This document shows positions 13,701 through 28,700 of a stretch of 64,000 bases of DNA, one piece after another. Origin of the DNA: Ricinus communis (Eukaryota; Streptophyta; Magnoliopsida; Malpighiales; Euphorbiaceae). Both the position numbers and the translations under genes were made by a program. Location of the stretch: contig NC_063256.1 of NCBI RefSeq assembly GCF_019578655.1, positions 33,962,342 through 34,026,341 of the forward strand. Direction: 5' to 3'. Position 1 is the first letter of the stretch; every line of letters begins with the position of its first letter. Below the pieces are notes generated by a model that saw only the letters and a program-made list of their open reading frames with translations, was not told the DNA's origin and made no database searches.

Positions 13701-16700
13701 TGCAAACCGGCAGGGTCCAAACCCATCATCGCAGACAAAAAGCTGGCTCTGATACCATGACAAATGGGCTTGGGTAGAATTCATTCCCAAAAGCTAGCAC
13801 CAAAGAAGAGGGTGCCCAATCCATATATATACACCATAAAACTGTTAAACCTTATGGGGAACTAATGGGCATTTTCTGTTGCACTGATGTCAGATGTTTG
13901 GTGATTTTTTGTCACTTATAACATGCAAATGCTAATGTCAAGAACAGTTATTATAATGTTGAGCTGTTGGAAAGGGTTCAAATGTTGTAAAAAGAAGAGT
14001 GTTGACTGCTGACCTTCTTGTTCTGTTACCTATAGAACGAGAATAATAGAGTTTCTGATCTGACGAACAATTTCGTACTAAAGATAAGGATTTTGTGAAT
14101 TTTCTCTTGATGTTGATTTTGAATGTCAATGCTTCTTGGGCACTTTCCATGATGCTCAGTAAGGCAGATGTTATTATCCCGCTTCTGCCATATAATGTAC
14201 CTTTTCTTTTAATAATAAATTGGTTACTAAGGCTTGTGCAAGATTGCCATTATGTTCATATTTCATTTATAGTTTGTTCATCATATTTCTCTTTAGCTAC
14301 GTGCAGTTTTTCTTCAACTGTTTCTGATATTACCCATTACAGATTCCAGAGACATTGTTTCGGAATATACTTAAATGCCTGACTGATGTTGTTAACTCTG
14401 AGACTGCAAGTCTGGCCTCTGTTGCAATGGAAGCATTAGGTCATATTGGGCTACGACTACCGTTACCTCCACTTGCTGATAATTTAACTTCAGGTTAAGT
14501 CTGTAGATTTAAAAAATAGTTATAGAAAAGCATTTTCACAACGCTCGATCAGTAACACCATCTTAATATTAAAACTGCAGTTGAGATTCTATCACTAATA
14601 CGTGAAAAGTTGAGCAAACTACTATCAGGCGATGATATTAAAGCAACTCAAAAGATTCTTATCTCCCTTGGACATATCTGTGCAATGGAAACATCGACTT
14701 TACAACTGAATATTGCTCTTGATTTGATTTTTGGTCTCTGCCGGTCAAAGGTGTGGAATATCTTTTTCTTTGTTTATTGCCTGGCCTACTTTTCTTGCTT
14801 ATCAGACTGCTACTAGCACTTTAGCTATCGTTTAAGTGTTTCACTTGATTTCTGAGGTACATGTGATTGGAAACATTTGTAATCCATGTAGTTTTGGAGC
14901 TGTACAGGTTGAGGATATCCTTTTTGCTGCTGGAGAGGCTCTTTCATTTTTGTGGGGTGGTGTTCCTGTGACAGCTGATTTGATTCTCAGAACTAACTAT
15001 ACTTCACTTTCCATGACATCAAACTTTCTCTTGGGAGATGTGAACTTCTCGTTGTCAAGATATAGCTTTAATGGGAAATGTGAAACTAATGAAGACTACC
15101 ATGCCACAGTTAGAGACGCAATTACAAGAAAACTTTTTGACACTCTTTTATACAGTAGCAGAAAAGAAGAGCGCTGTGCTGGAACTGTTTGGTTATTATC
15201 ATTGACCATGTATTGTGGCCATCATCCCACCATCCAACAAATGCTTCCCGAAATTCAGGTTTGTCATCTGTGCAGTAGTCAAAGTGTTTATCATTTCTAT
15301 CATCTACATTTTTTCGTGAGCATATATATTCATGGTTTATGCTATGAGTCACAATTAATAGATTTTTCTTACCTGGTTTTCTTTAAAGCTTTCATGAGTA
15401 GGATAAACTGCTAATATTTCCTTTATCTTTCCCCCAGCATACCAAATATATTCTTAAGATGGTATTCTTTATTATTTTAAAACAGTGGCCTTACAATGCT
15501 TGTTTCTAAAGCATTTAAATCCAAATGGCCTTGAAAGATTTCTTATTATTTTGCTATGGCAATACAAATAGCAAAATGAAGTGCTGTTATTGGAGATTAA
15601 TGATGCTGGGGAATTCCTTCTAAAAACACAAAAGGTTACAGCATTATTATGCTTTTATTTTTCATTTGTTAGAAACTGGTGAATTTAGCCCTTTTAGGAC
15701 AGAATGTAGCTGCTAGATCCTTCCATAAATGCTAGTCCTTCAAATTGAACTGTGATTTTGGGGCTTGTAGATTTTAAGGTAAGGTGGCTCCACTTATAAA
15801 TTTCAGTGAACAAACAAAGCACATGTTTTTATAGAAAAAGAATGAAAACCTCGAGTCGAAGCTGCTAGAGTTTGGATGTTGGAAAAGCTCTTGAAATTTA
15901 AGCATATTTACTAATTATCTGTGAAAATAGTGAATGAGGATATTGGAGCCCTTGCTTTATGAAAATTGTTAAGCGCGGGCTTAGTCGAGTTCAAGTATAC
16001 ACAAAATTGTTGCAACTTGGCTTAATCTTGATGCAAACTCATTAGGCTTGGCTGCAAGTTATCCCTTTTCTTTTCCTAATAGAAACGATACTGTAACTAT
16101 AAAGAAAGTCCTAGTACTCTAATTATAAATAACTTCTTACGATCCTTTTGATGTGTTATGTTACAAGTTTTCCAATGCTAGTTTTGATTAGACATTTTAA
16201 GGATGCACACGTGTCTTTTCTGTTGCTTTTGTAATTATTTCATGAATACTGCTGTTAGTTTCTTGTTATCCCAGTTACTATGACTATTACGTATCTGGGG
16301 TGTCATCTTAAAAAGTTTTCAAATGAATACAGGAGGCATTTTCTCATCTACTAGGTGAACAGAATGAACTTACACAAGAGCTGGCGTCCCAAGGCATGAG
16401 TATTGTGTATGAACTTGGTGATGCATCGATGAAGAAAAACTTGGTAGATGCACTTGTATCCACTTTGACTGGTTCGGGGAAAAGGAAAAGAGCTATCAAG
16501 GTAAAAGCATCTTATTTGAAATCTTCATTTGGTGCTTTGTGTATATAACTTTGTAAGACTTGAGTCTCAAGATTTGGAGCTTTTAACATATAGTTGGTTG
16601 AAGACTCTGAAGTGTTTCAAGAGGGAGCTATTGGCGAAAGTCTCAATGGAGGGAAACTTAGCACTTATAAGGAACTTTGCAATCTAGCTAATGAGATGGG

Positions 16701-19700
16701 TCAACCAGACTTAATTTATAAGTTTATGGATCTGGCTAATCATCAAGCTTCTCTAAACTCCAAAAGAGGTGCTGCTTTTGGGTTTTCAAAGATAGCTAAG
16801 CAAGCTGGGGATGCTCTGCAACCTCATTTACGATTATTGATTCCACGGCTAGTTAGGTACCAATATGATCCTGATAAAAATGTTCAGGTAAGCATATTTG
16901 AACTCTTATGGACCAAGAGAAACTCAGTTTTCCATCAGGTTTATATCTGAGACAGTTGTGTTAATCATTGAGTTAGATGCTGATTTTTTCATCCTTTTTC
17001 TCATCATGCATGTTTCTACAAGTAACTATAATTATTATATTCTTATTGCTACCAGAAAATATTTACCATTTGTCTGGCAGTTTCCATATTGTCTCTCTTA
17101 TTGCTCTTTCTTTGTTCAATGTTGATAGGATGCGATGGGACACATATGGAAGTCGCTCGTGGCAGAGCCTAACAAAACTATAGATCAGCACCTGGACCTC
17201 ATTATTGATGATTTAATAACACAATGTGGATCTAGGCTTTGGCGATCACGTGAAGCTTCCTGTCTTGCCCTTTCAGATATTATTCAAGGACGAAAATTTG
17301 AACAGGTGATGGGCTTGTTTTTGGTTGTCTTAGTCAGTTGGCATTTTCCTATCTTTCCATAGAGGAGTCTCTAACTGATGAATCTTGGAAGAACGACTTG
17401 TAAAGTTCTTGCATTAAATTTACTCATCAGTGGTATACTTTTGTGAAAATTAGAAAATTAACTCCATTGCCCCATCTCAATTTACAAATCATGGTGTGAA
17501 ATCCCTTCATGTTCTAGTGCTTCTCATAAACCAAATCCATATTTATCACGACTGTTCATTTGTATAGACTAAATAGCCAAGAAGTATCTGCTAATTAATT
17601 TTGTACTGCTGATAGTGAGTCAAGATCTTGTGATCTGAAAATAGACCGTTTATGCTGCAGATATTCAAAATCAGACAATTATGTCAGTCTGATTTCGTAG
17701 CAGCTATAAAATGTCTGGGATTGTTCTTGAGGTCCAGATTAACTATTATGTTTCTTAGATTTTCTCCTATTTCAAGAAGACTTGGATTGTGCAGTTTTGT
17801 TAGTTGAAAGTTGCTATTTTCAAGTTCCTGATCATTTCTTATACACGTATAGTATGCGTTTGTAAGTTCTAAATGCCAAAAAAAATTTCACAAATTATAA
17901 TTAATTCTTTTAATCTTAGAAAAAGCAACAATGAAAGTTAAAAAGTAGTTTTAATTTCAAATATAAAACATGTTTTCAGGGTTGTCATTTCCTAATACAG
18001 TGGTTATGCTAATTAAACCTTGTTGATTTCACGAGGTTGAGGTTTTTTGACCTGCTTCAATCTCAGTAAATATTTGTTTTTTTTGTCTATCTTTTCTGGT
18101 TTCATAGCTAAACAGTTTTATATGCTTATATCATTGATAATGTTTCAATTGAGCAATATAGTATATGGACTGATAGCTTAAAACAACCTTCTCACTTGGA
18201 TACCCATTTGTTTCCATATTCATTCCTCATCCTTGGGACTGGTTCTAATTAAACTTTGACAAAATCTTCTTCCATGCATTGTTGTTCAATTGAATTTACA
18301 TATTATATGAGTACTCTGCAGTGTAATTGCTATTTCATGCATGGTATCTTTAACATTATGGCGAACTAATTGTGCTGGAGAAAAGATAGGAAATTGAAAT
18401 GAAGGGAAAAGAAAAGACAAGAAATGAACTTCTCGCATTGTTTGGATGTGTTAGAAGGAACTACATTTCATGTTTAACATTATATCCCTTTTAAGTGATT
18501 CATGTTTTCTCATTATGAAAATGATAAAAAAGTAAATTTGAGTTTCATTAAACCTTTTTGTCCAATTCCTTTGATTTCCACCCAAATGGAAGAAAATAAA
18601 AAGTGGCTTTTAAGTGACATTTGGAAATCTAGTTTTCTCATTTTTTAACACCCAAACAAAGTTAGTTAGATTAATTCCCTTCTCTGATCCTCTTACTTTG
18701 CTCCCTCCTACCATAGTATAAATGTCAATATTTCCAAGCATGTTATATTCATCTGTTTTGTTCTTCTTGCACAGGTTGGTAAGCATTTGAAGCGAATCTG
18801 GACAGTATCATTCCGTGCCATGGATGACATAAAGGAAACTGTCCGAAATGCTGGTGACAGATTATGCCGTGCTGTATCCTCATTAACAATAAGATTATGT
18901 GATGTTTCACTTACTGAGATATCAGATGCCAGGAAGGCAATGGAGATTGCTTTGCCGTTGTTGCTTGCAGAAGGCATATTAAGTAAAGTTGACAGTATTC
19001 GCAAGGCTTCAATTGGAGTTGTCATGAAGCTGGCAAAGGTTCGCTATTTGAAACATTATCATGTTTAGTTTGGATAGGAAAACTTTCCTTATCTGTTTAC
19101 AATGGACTAGCTCTGACTTGCTCCATGACACGTCATTTCTGCTTAGACATGAAAGTCACCTTTGAAGCTCAATATACCATAAAAGATATCTAGTTTTGTG
19201 AGATATTTGTGGCATAATATTAGTGTGCAAATCCATGTGTATTTGCATGTTTAAGCTTCAAGTGGTCAGCATAATCGTGTGTGTGTGTGTGCGCGCTTAT
19301 ACAAAAGCAACAAAATCACATATAAACTAATACAAGGAAAAATATTTTTTCTATATCACTATGGTGCCTGACAAAACTTTATTATGGGGTGTTGATCATC
19401 CATTATCTAATAGTGGAATTGCCTCAACCACTTCACCCTATTCCTGATGTTAAAAGGGGGTGACCCTCCAAGACCACATCACATCAGTGTTGGACGGGTT
19501 ACCTAGTGGGGTTTGTGCCTTTTTATTGACTCACAAAATATGAGCAGTTCATAGTTAAGGTAACACTTAAACCTACACGAAGATGTGACTAAATGAATCT
19601 TTTGGTATCAATCACAATAGGTTGATTGGGTGGGAGCTCTGGAGGTATCCATAGGATAACCAGTAGTTTCTGATGAACTGACTAGTCTGTATCTTTTGAA

Positions 19701-22700
19701 TGAGTGTGAAATGGCATGGAAAAAGAAGATAACAAACTCATTGAGGCTTGATTGTGTTTAAATTCTAGTAAAAACTCTGTTTTAACTGTGAATCCCTTCA
19801 AACACTGGAATATGCAGATCCACTTGGATGGAGATACCAAATGATTACCTTCAAGCCTCAATGAATAGTCTCTGATGAACTGGAATCTGCTGATCCACTT
19901 GGATACCAAATGATTAAATTGCAATTGGTTTTTGACTTGACTCTCTGATTTTCAAAGAGAAAAGCCCGCTCAGATTATCAATAAGTTCCTGACATGTGCT
20001 GTTAGGTTAACAAAGTAAATGGATTTTTTATTTCGTCTAGTTATTAGTTATTGACCAATTCTAGGGGTCAATATTTTATCTTTTCTTTTTATTGTTTCTT
20101 ATGAATGCAATAACGGATATTATCGTATTTACAGGGTGCAGGGGTTGCACTTCGTCCACATTTGTCTGATTTAGTTTGCTGTATGCTTGAAAGTTTATCA
20201 AGTCTTGAAGACCAAGGGCTTAATTATGTTGAGGTTTGAGACTGAGCTTCTTTAAAAACTTCTTATGCTTGATCTGTTTCAGCAGTTATCTTATCTTTCT
20301 CTATCTTTCTAGTTGCATGCAGCAAATGTTGGGATACAGACAGAGAAGCTTGAGAATTTGCGAATTTCAATTGCAAAAGGTTCTCCAATGTGGGAAACTC
20401 TTGACCTATGCATAAATGTTGTGAACACTGAATCACTGGATCTCTTGGTTCCTCGGCTTGCTAATTTGGTTCGATCGGGGGTTGGCCTCAATACTAGGTG
20501 GGTGATATGTCAAATTGATAGGTAGTTTACTACTTATAAGGTGCTGATTCAGTAAATGATTCTTTCTTGATAACAGTTTGCCTTGATTTTTTTTCTTTCT
20601 TAGTTCAGTAGCTGGAGAGAAAATGAAAATCATATTATTTATGGTGTAGGTTGCACATGTGTGAAAGTGCTGATTTTGCTAATATAAAACTTACAGCTTC
20701 TCTCCATTTGATCTTCAGATGTTGTAATGATTAAGCAAGTATAGCAATGTCCCCACCCTAGCATACTGTATATCCTTCACAATTTGAACCAAAAGAATAT
20801 GTTTCTCATAAAAACTATCATAGAGGCCCTTCAAGACAGATGCCGCAATAACTTTGAGATAGAAAGACTACTCATTCTCCCTAGTAGGTGAAACTCGTGC
20901 CTTACATTATGTTATAAATGTGACATTAGGTCTGAAAATGCAAGCTTTTGCCACTTGCTAGGATGCTTTTAATCAAATTGCAGAAAAGTTTGGATGCAAA
21001 GCAAGAGACTTGTGATATGCATTTTGTTCCAGTCCACTAGTTATGAACCAAATTAGTCAGAAAATTGAAAGTAAGACAAAGATTTTTCAATTCAAGTAAT
21101 TCAATTATTTTGGTTTTGGGCTTTAGTTAAGCTTTTTCTACTTTAAGGAAATAGGCCGATTGAAGTCGAAACTTAATATTAGTTGAATAGATGCTTAATC
21201 TAAATACACTGTTTAAGGAAATAAGTAATTCTGAAAATTAACAATGATTATTATCTGATGACTGAATTGTAAATGAAAAGGTTTGCCTGGTTAAACCAAA
21301 TTGTGTTAATTTCTTTAAGTTATTTGGATATAATAAATAATGCTCATTGCTTTCCTAATAATCTTGGTTGCAGTTTTCAAGCAATTTGTCGTAAGTGTTA
21401 TCACAAATAATAGTGGAGTAATTCTTTTTGCCTTTTGGACTAAAGGATTGCATCCAATGTATAAGTTTTGGAGAATTTCATTTGTTTCGTAAGAATCCTA
21501 AATATTTGATTGCATTTTAACTTTAGCTTAAAATATTCTCTGAATTGCCTTTCATGCTTTAGTTAATATCACAACTACTTCTGAATTTCTTTGAAATTAT
21601 GTTTGATGGGTAAATGGGTATTAGTTGGCAACTTTATTGATTATGAGCATCCCCATTGTTTCTATAATAATAAGTATTTTAAGGAATATCCAAATAAAAG
21701 AGTAAAATTTTTATTAAGTACAATGAACTCTTATATTTTGCTCTTAGTTTTATTTTTATTTCCATAAGTCTTAATGTTTATTTCTCTTTTCTTTTCTTTT
21801 TAACTTTTACCAAATATGAAAAAAAAATTAAAAATATCAATTAATAAAGTGCATAGAAACTTGTAACCATTTAGTAAATTCAAAATAGAGAGGGAAGTTC
21901 GGCTCTCCAGATGTGGAGACTAAACCAACTCTGTACTTCATATCTAAGGAATAAAGAGCCCATTGGAGTTTTATTTTATAGATGACTCTTTAAAATACGA
22001 GGATTTAACATATATAAAGAGTGCACTGGAGATGCTCTAAGCGTAAGTTTAATCCAGGATATGAATGCTAAGAAACAATGTTCAGCAACTGTAAAAAATG
22101 ATGATACTGCATGCAAATTGGAATTAATGTGCTTTACATTACACCTATAAGTGATTCAACTGCTCTCACAATTCTTCATGCTTGTCTATTAGGAACATGT
22201 TTTATCATGATCATTAATATGAGCTAGATAAGTTTTAAAATATTTACATTTTTGTAGTCAAACTGGAAGAATGTCTTTATTAAGTTCATATAGTTCTATT
22301 AGCCTAAAAGATGTTTTGACTGATACAACTTGCAATTTGCCTAGGAACCTAGGAATGTTGCCTTAGGATATCAACACATTGCTTCATATGATGGGCTTGA
22401 GGAAGTCGCAATCGTCATTTTAGCATGGCTTTTACTTAGAATTCTCCTATATTTTGGAGTTTTTGGGTTTGGTTTGGTTGCATGGTTAAGCTTTGCTTAT
22501 GAATTAATATAATTATCTATAGTTCTAATTAGTTATGTTGATAAAGCAAGAGCTGACATGGGTTAAATGTGTATTGGTGCGCATGTCAATTAATTACATA
22601 TAAAGTTCATAATTAGTAATAACTTAGGAGTAAGCCAACCCTATTTCACCCTATTTGATACCCCCAAATAATGGTTGTGTCGTGGTGCCTTTATAATGCC

Positions 22701-25700
22701 ATTATTAATTTTGAGAAAATCACAATTTCTTGTTATGTAGAAACTGCTAACATTGTCTCTGACGCCATTCATAACCTTAATATTTCTTCTGTTGCAGGGT
22801 TGGCGTTGCCAGCTTCATTAGCTTATTGGTTCAGAAGGTCGGTGCAGATATAAAACCATTTGCAAGCACACTATTAAGGCTGTTGTTTCCAGTAGTAAGG
22901 GAGGAGAAGAGTGCTGCTGCAAAACGTGCCTTTGCAAGTGCTTGTTCCGTGATTTTAAAGTATGCAGGTCCATCTCAGGCTCAGAAGTTGATTGAAGATA
23001 CTACAGCTTTGCATACTGGGGAAGGGAATGCACAAATTTCATGTGGAATTCTTTTAAAAAGCTATTCCTCAGTGGCGTCTGATGTAGTAAGCGGATATCA
23101 TGCGACAACTTTACCAGTTGTCTTTATTTCAAGGTTTGCATTGCGGACTTGTTTGTAGCCAAATCAAGATGTTTTTTTATCTTACTATTCCAATTTCCAA
23201 GTATTTGAATTTTCCTCTTAACTATAGTTGCTAAATGCTATATGACATGATTTATAGTTACATATAGGTAAATAATGTTATATTGCATTTGCTCAAAGTT
23301 TAAGTTGCTTTCCACTTTTCTATTTATTCTTTCTATTTTTCACTTTTTCCTTTAACTAAAAGCAATCACTCTTTGCATAGAATTATATTTTGTTGAGCAA
23401 GAGCAGAAAAAGAAATTGTGCGGTGGTCCTTCTTGCGTGGAAATGTAATGAAATCTGTCTTTTAATTGAACTTACTTGTTATTGATTACTTTCTTGGTAT
23501 TGTACAAGTAACCATGAACCAAAAGCCTAAATAACTCTTGCAAGTTTATTGACTTTCAATCAGTATTGTGATAAGTCAGTTTCAGAACTGCAATAAATTG
23601 GGAAAATTGGTTTATCACTTCATGGTTGACCTTGCCATATTTCCAGAGTGATGGAGCTAGAAAGTCTTTTATGAACTCATCTTGCAATCTGTATATCATG
23701 ACAGATAGAAGACTGTTTTGTTCGTCTCTCATCCTGTAAATTCTCACACTCAGGTCTTATTCTCAGATCTCTCGAAATCAGCAAGATTAAAACCATGCAT
23801 CAATTGGTTCCATATCTCATGGAGACCGACTCAATATTTTCTTCTTCTTTATTACTATTACATTTATCTCTTATTGTCTACCTGAAATAGCCCCTCAGTA
23901 TAGCAGCAGTTTGCAGAAGAAAACAAAAGAGAAGTCTAAAATATTCTAAGCATAATTTAGAAGTTCTTATGCATCACAGTCAAGGTTCCTTTTGGCATCG
24001 CACCCAAAGTTGAATTGCATTACACAACCTGAAGTAGCATGGATGCTGGAAGTTTCTGTCAGACTGAAAAATTGAATAATAAGCCCAATGTGGGTCTTAA
24101 AAAGAGAACTATTATCCTATCCTAAACCACTGAGATTCAGGTGAAACTTTAAAATAATATAGACTTTTAAGGTATTCTCAGAAATTAAAACTTGTTTCTG
24201 AAAACCCCAAAACTAGAGAAAATGCCCATGAAACTCAAATAACAATAGCACTCTAGAAAATCATTCTATAATATTCCTAATGAACCCTACCTTACATCTG
24301 GCCCATAATTCCAAGATTCTTCATTCTTTACACTCTTTTTGGAGTTTCTTGTCATTTATCTTTAAATGTTAATTCTTTTGCAGATTTGATCATGATAAGA
24401 GTGTTGCTGGGCTATTTGAGGAGTTGTGGGAAGATACCACAAGTGGTGAAAGGATTACTGTTCAATTGTATTTAGGAGAAATTGTTTCTCTAATTTGTGA
24501 GGGCCTTGCATCATCATCTTGGGCAAGGAAAAGAAAGGTAAATGTTGTTTATACTTTATTTTCTCATTCTTCTATTTTAGTTCTAAATAGATTGAAATTT
24601 TGGTCCTCGTTTGGTCCACTCATGATTTTAAGTTGTATATTTATTGCTGTTTTGCCCATGCAGTCAGCCCAGGCAATTTCCAAGCTCTGTGAAGTTTTGG
24701 GTGAATCCTTGTCTTCTCACCACCATGTTCTGCTTGAGGCTCTTATGAAGGAAATTCCTGGTCAGTTATGGGAGGTAAGAGCATTCACCCATATAGTTTA
24801 AAGTTTTAAAATGAGAAATATGGCACTGTAGACTTGAAAGGTTTAATCCATAAAATAAATCGTGAACTTTTTCTTGGTTCTAATTATGACCTATAGTTTG
24901 TAAATGATCAATTCTGACTCAAGTTTTTATGTGATTCGATTGTAAGTTTGTGATTACGTCATAGAAACTCATTTAATTAAATGTTAAATCAACTTTGGAT
25001 ATGGCTTTAATTTTAACAAATAGGTGGATCTGTTGATAGTAGACCATTAAGAGTACAGGTATATCTGATTAATTTTCTTCCGCAAGTAGGGATGGCAATT
25101 TTGCCCTGCCCTGCAGGGAAACCGGTAACCCACCCTGCTGCTAGTGATGGGGCAGACGCAGAGACAGGTTTAAGCCACCCTGAAACGCTGCCTGATTTTA
25201 CCCCAAATATAAATATATTAGTGCTACATTATATATAATAGGTTATATGTATATAAATATATATTTCTGTGACATATATTAATTTTTGTTCAAAGTGAAT
25301 TTTTTTTTCCTATATATAATATAAATTATACAAAAAGAAATAAGACAATAATGCCTAATACCAACCCTGGCCCCACCTCGCTATTATATTCCCCACCCGA
25401 CAGGGTAGGAAACCTGCTCACGACCTGCCCTGTGGCTATTCCTGTTGGCATACGTAATCATTTGGTTTGGATGGCCTAGCCTTAATCTCAGCCAATAACT
25501 GAAGTATAGTCTTTAATTCTTGATCTCCAGAGCACTACTGTTGCAAATAGAAAATTATCTCAGGTTTTTTCCAGTGATAACCCAACTTAAAATTAATAAG
25601 GGTGTTTTACCTTACATTTTCATCGGAATATCTCTAGTGCTTATTATCAACTTGTGAAGTAATCACTCATGATATTCAACCAGACGTGCTTGTCATTATG

Positions 25701-28700
25701 TGAATGTGGTGCTGAAGGTTTACCAGTTTATTACGGTTTGTGTACTTAATTTCACCTTCTGTCTGCTAATTAATTTCACTATAACAGGGAAAGGATGCTC
25801 TCTTAGATGCAATAGGTGCACTTTGTGCATCTTGCCATAAAGCTATTGCCTCTGAAAATCCTTCTACCCCCAGGGCAATTTTGGATATGGTATCTTCTGC
25901 ATGCACAAAAAAGGTGAAGAAATACCGTGAAGCAGGTTTCTCTTCCCTTGATCAGGTAGCCATTTAATAATAATTGCAAAGCATTTATCCAAATGTTTAT
26001 ATTGCTTTTAATAGAAATTTTCTTTTAAATCTCTGCACAAGTTAAATGGATTCTTATTGAAGTGGCACCAAAAAGTGTGCCTTTTAGGTGGATTAGAAAA
26101 ATACAAAGTTAAGAGCTTCTATTAAAGTAGCTACAAACCAAATATCAAAAGACCTATTTGAAAATTATCACTGAACAGAGCAATGTAAAAAAGATATGGA
26201 GTTAGTTTGAGGGAGCCTCCTAATCTTGTTTTAGGGTTTATGGTAGAGTGTCAGGGGAAGTTTGATGGAGTCATAAGTTTAATTCTTTTAAACTCACAGC
26301 AGCCTTCTTTTTCTAAACCTCGAAGTGGGGCTTAAGGATGTTATCAGTTATGTAAAGATTTAGATGATCCATCAGCCTCCTAGTCTTGTGTAAAGCTCCC
26401 ATACCAAATGAGGAAATCAACTATTAATTACATTTCATTCTACTAACCCCCTTTTTCATCTTAATCGGTAATGTAAAGATTTAAATGATCCATTAACTTC
26501 CTGCTCTTTTCTTAAACTACTATACAAAATAAGGTACATCAACTTTTCACAAGATTCATTCCATTTCATTAACTCCCTTTTCCATCGCCCTAGCTGCAAT
26601 TCACTAATCCTCAGTCACGAAGCTGGATGTATGAAACAATAATAGATACTAGGACCCAATTCAAGTCTGTATTAAGTAGTTTTTACTATATCTGATGCAT
26701 TGTGGAATGGTTTTTATGGTGGTTACTGAATTTTTACTATATTGAGCTGCCATTATTAGTTCTCAAAATTCATTGTTTCTGTTTTTTTTTTATTGAGAAG
26801 AAATTCATGTTTCATTCTTTTTACAATTTCACAGGTTATAAAAGCGTTTGCTGATCCAGATTTCTTTAATGCCATTTTCCCACAATTATGTGGGATGTGC
26901 AACTCAGCTGTTGCTAATAAATCTGGCCGAACACCTATTGCAGGCGATGCTGGTAAAGCAGGTGATTGCATAACTCTTGTTATTCACTCAAATTATATAA
27001 TTTTGTGCAATTGTACAAGTGATGGAATTATCTTCAGCGGAGCACAACGGCAATGCAATTAAATTCTAGTTAAATCTGAAATTGGAGCACCTAAATTCAC
27101 TTAGCATATCAGTTGTAACAATAAACATTCTCCATCCAAAATTCAAAATCTATTTCAGTGGAACTTGTAAAACTTCCACGGAGATCCTATTTTGCTTGTG
27201 TGCTTTTACTGTCTTCATCTCCTTCATATCCTTCCTCAGTTCAAAGAGTCTAATGCTCTGGGATAATTGACATTCCTTGGTACATTTTAAATAAGAACTT
27301 TCAGGAGCATTTTCTCTCCAGAATCTCTTTTGAGACTTTTATTTGTTGAAAATGGAAAAGTTTTGGTGGCAAGAAAGACGCCAAATTTTTTTAAAACTTG
27401 TTTTTTTCCCATGTTATGGATGCATATCAGAAATCAGTTCTTGTTCTTTAATTTGTTATGAGGGTATAGTTATTGGGGCTTTTGATTTTGGAGGCTCTTA
27501 AGGGGGATTTCCAAATGTTATCCTCTGACTTCATTGGAGGACCTTACTTTTTCAGCTTCCAATTCGGCTTGCATTTTCTTTCTCATCTGGTTTTGCAAAA
27601 AGGAGATTTTACTTTCCATGTCGACTTCTCCCCTTATCCTTTCTGGATAGAATTTATTTCTTTTGTAATGATTGGATGTTAGAAATATCTAAGGCACATG
27701 GTATTCTGAGTATTTTATTTTCTTGAATTCAGAATCAGATGATATTAAGGACTCTTCTATCCCACTGGAAAAAATTCTAGTCTGCCTGATGTCTTGCATC
27801 CATGTGGCACGCATGAATGATATTCTTGAAGAGAAAAAGAACTTGATGGATGTGCTAGTAATTTGTCTCTCACCCGGGTTTCAGTGGACAGGTATCTGCT
27901 TTTGCCAACTTTGTTCTCGTGTTTGTTGCAAAAGTTTTACATCTTTCTTAAAATGTACCCTAAATCATGTGGAATGGAGGATAGTCCATATAGCTAACCC
28001 AACTCGTTTGGGACTAAGGCTTAGTTGAGTTTATAAACTTTGCTAATAAAACTATTGAACTGTCATGGCCAGTCAAAACATCAGCATTCTCATTAATTAA
28101 AGAACTTTGCTCGAGGTTCAGCATCTTTGATGATGCTGAAGGACTGTCTCTACAAGCAAGCATAACTTCTATAGTTCAGGAGGTAATGACATTTCATTCT
28201 TGCCCATTCATCTTAGCTGACGTCCTTTTTTAGACTCCTGATTAATTTTTCTTTTGGTCTTCAGTTATTTCGCACTGTATCGCCTAAAATATTTGAATGC
28301 ATAAGCACAGTAAAGATAGCCCAGGTATGTTGTGCTTTTCCCTTGTTTAGTTAGTCTATGTCAGATCTTCCTTTATGCAGATCATTCTGGAATTTATGGA
28401 TCTGGATATTATTGCTTCATTGGCACATAGTATCATGTGCATGACTTTTAAATGGCACTTCAATAGACACAAATACATTGGTTTTTACTATGACATGTAG
28501 GAACTCTAGTTGGCTTTCAAAGGAAAAAAAAGAAATGATCATTTATTGCTATAGTTCGTTGAAATTCATTAATAAATTAATTTTATTTGCAAATGAATTT
28601 TAAATAGAATTCATTTGAAAATGAATTTCTGTATTTGATGTGTTAAATAATCACTGCAGAGTTCATGTAAAATAAAATAAATATTATTTTGGAAATAAAT

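Larger units (their letters stand above)
13551..13841 (-). mobile_element. TRIM (miniature LTR retrotransposon) in ECM29 intron 17
   Basis: Two direct repeats of about 84 bp lie at 13551-13634 and 13758-13841. Each starts TGACAAA and ends in CACCATAA(C/A)A on the + strand, so on the - strand the LTRs run from TGTTATGG to TTTGTCA. Directly internal to the right LTR, 13744-13757 is the complement of TGGTATCAGAGCCA, the standard initiator-methionine tRNA primer binding site; this sets the - orientation. A perfect 5-bp target duplication CTGTT lies at 13546-13550 and 13842-13846. The 123-bp interior has no coding potential, which defines a TRIM that needs proteins in trans. The LTRs differ at several positions, so the insertion is not recent. 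Confidence 0.92.

Noticed and set aside
27082..27682. Open frames between ECM29 exons 31 and 32
   Set aside because: Low-complexity intron translation; the ECM29 junction 26961/27733 is in phase without them.
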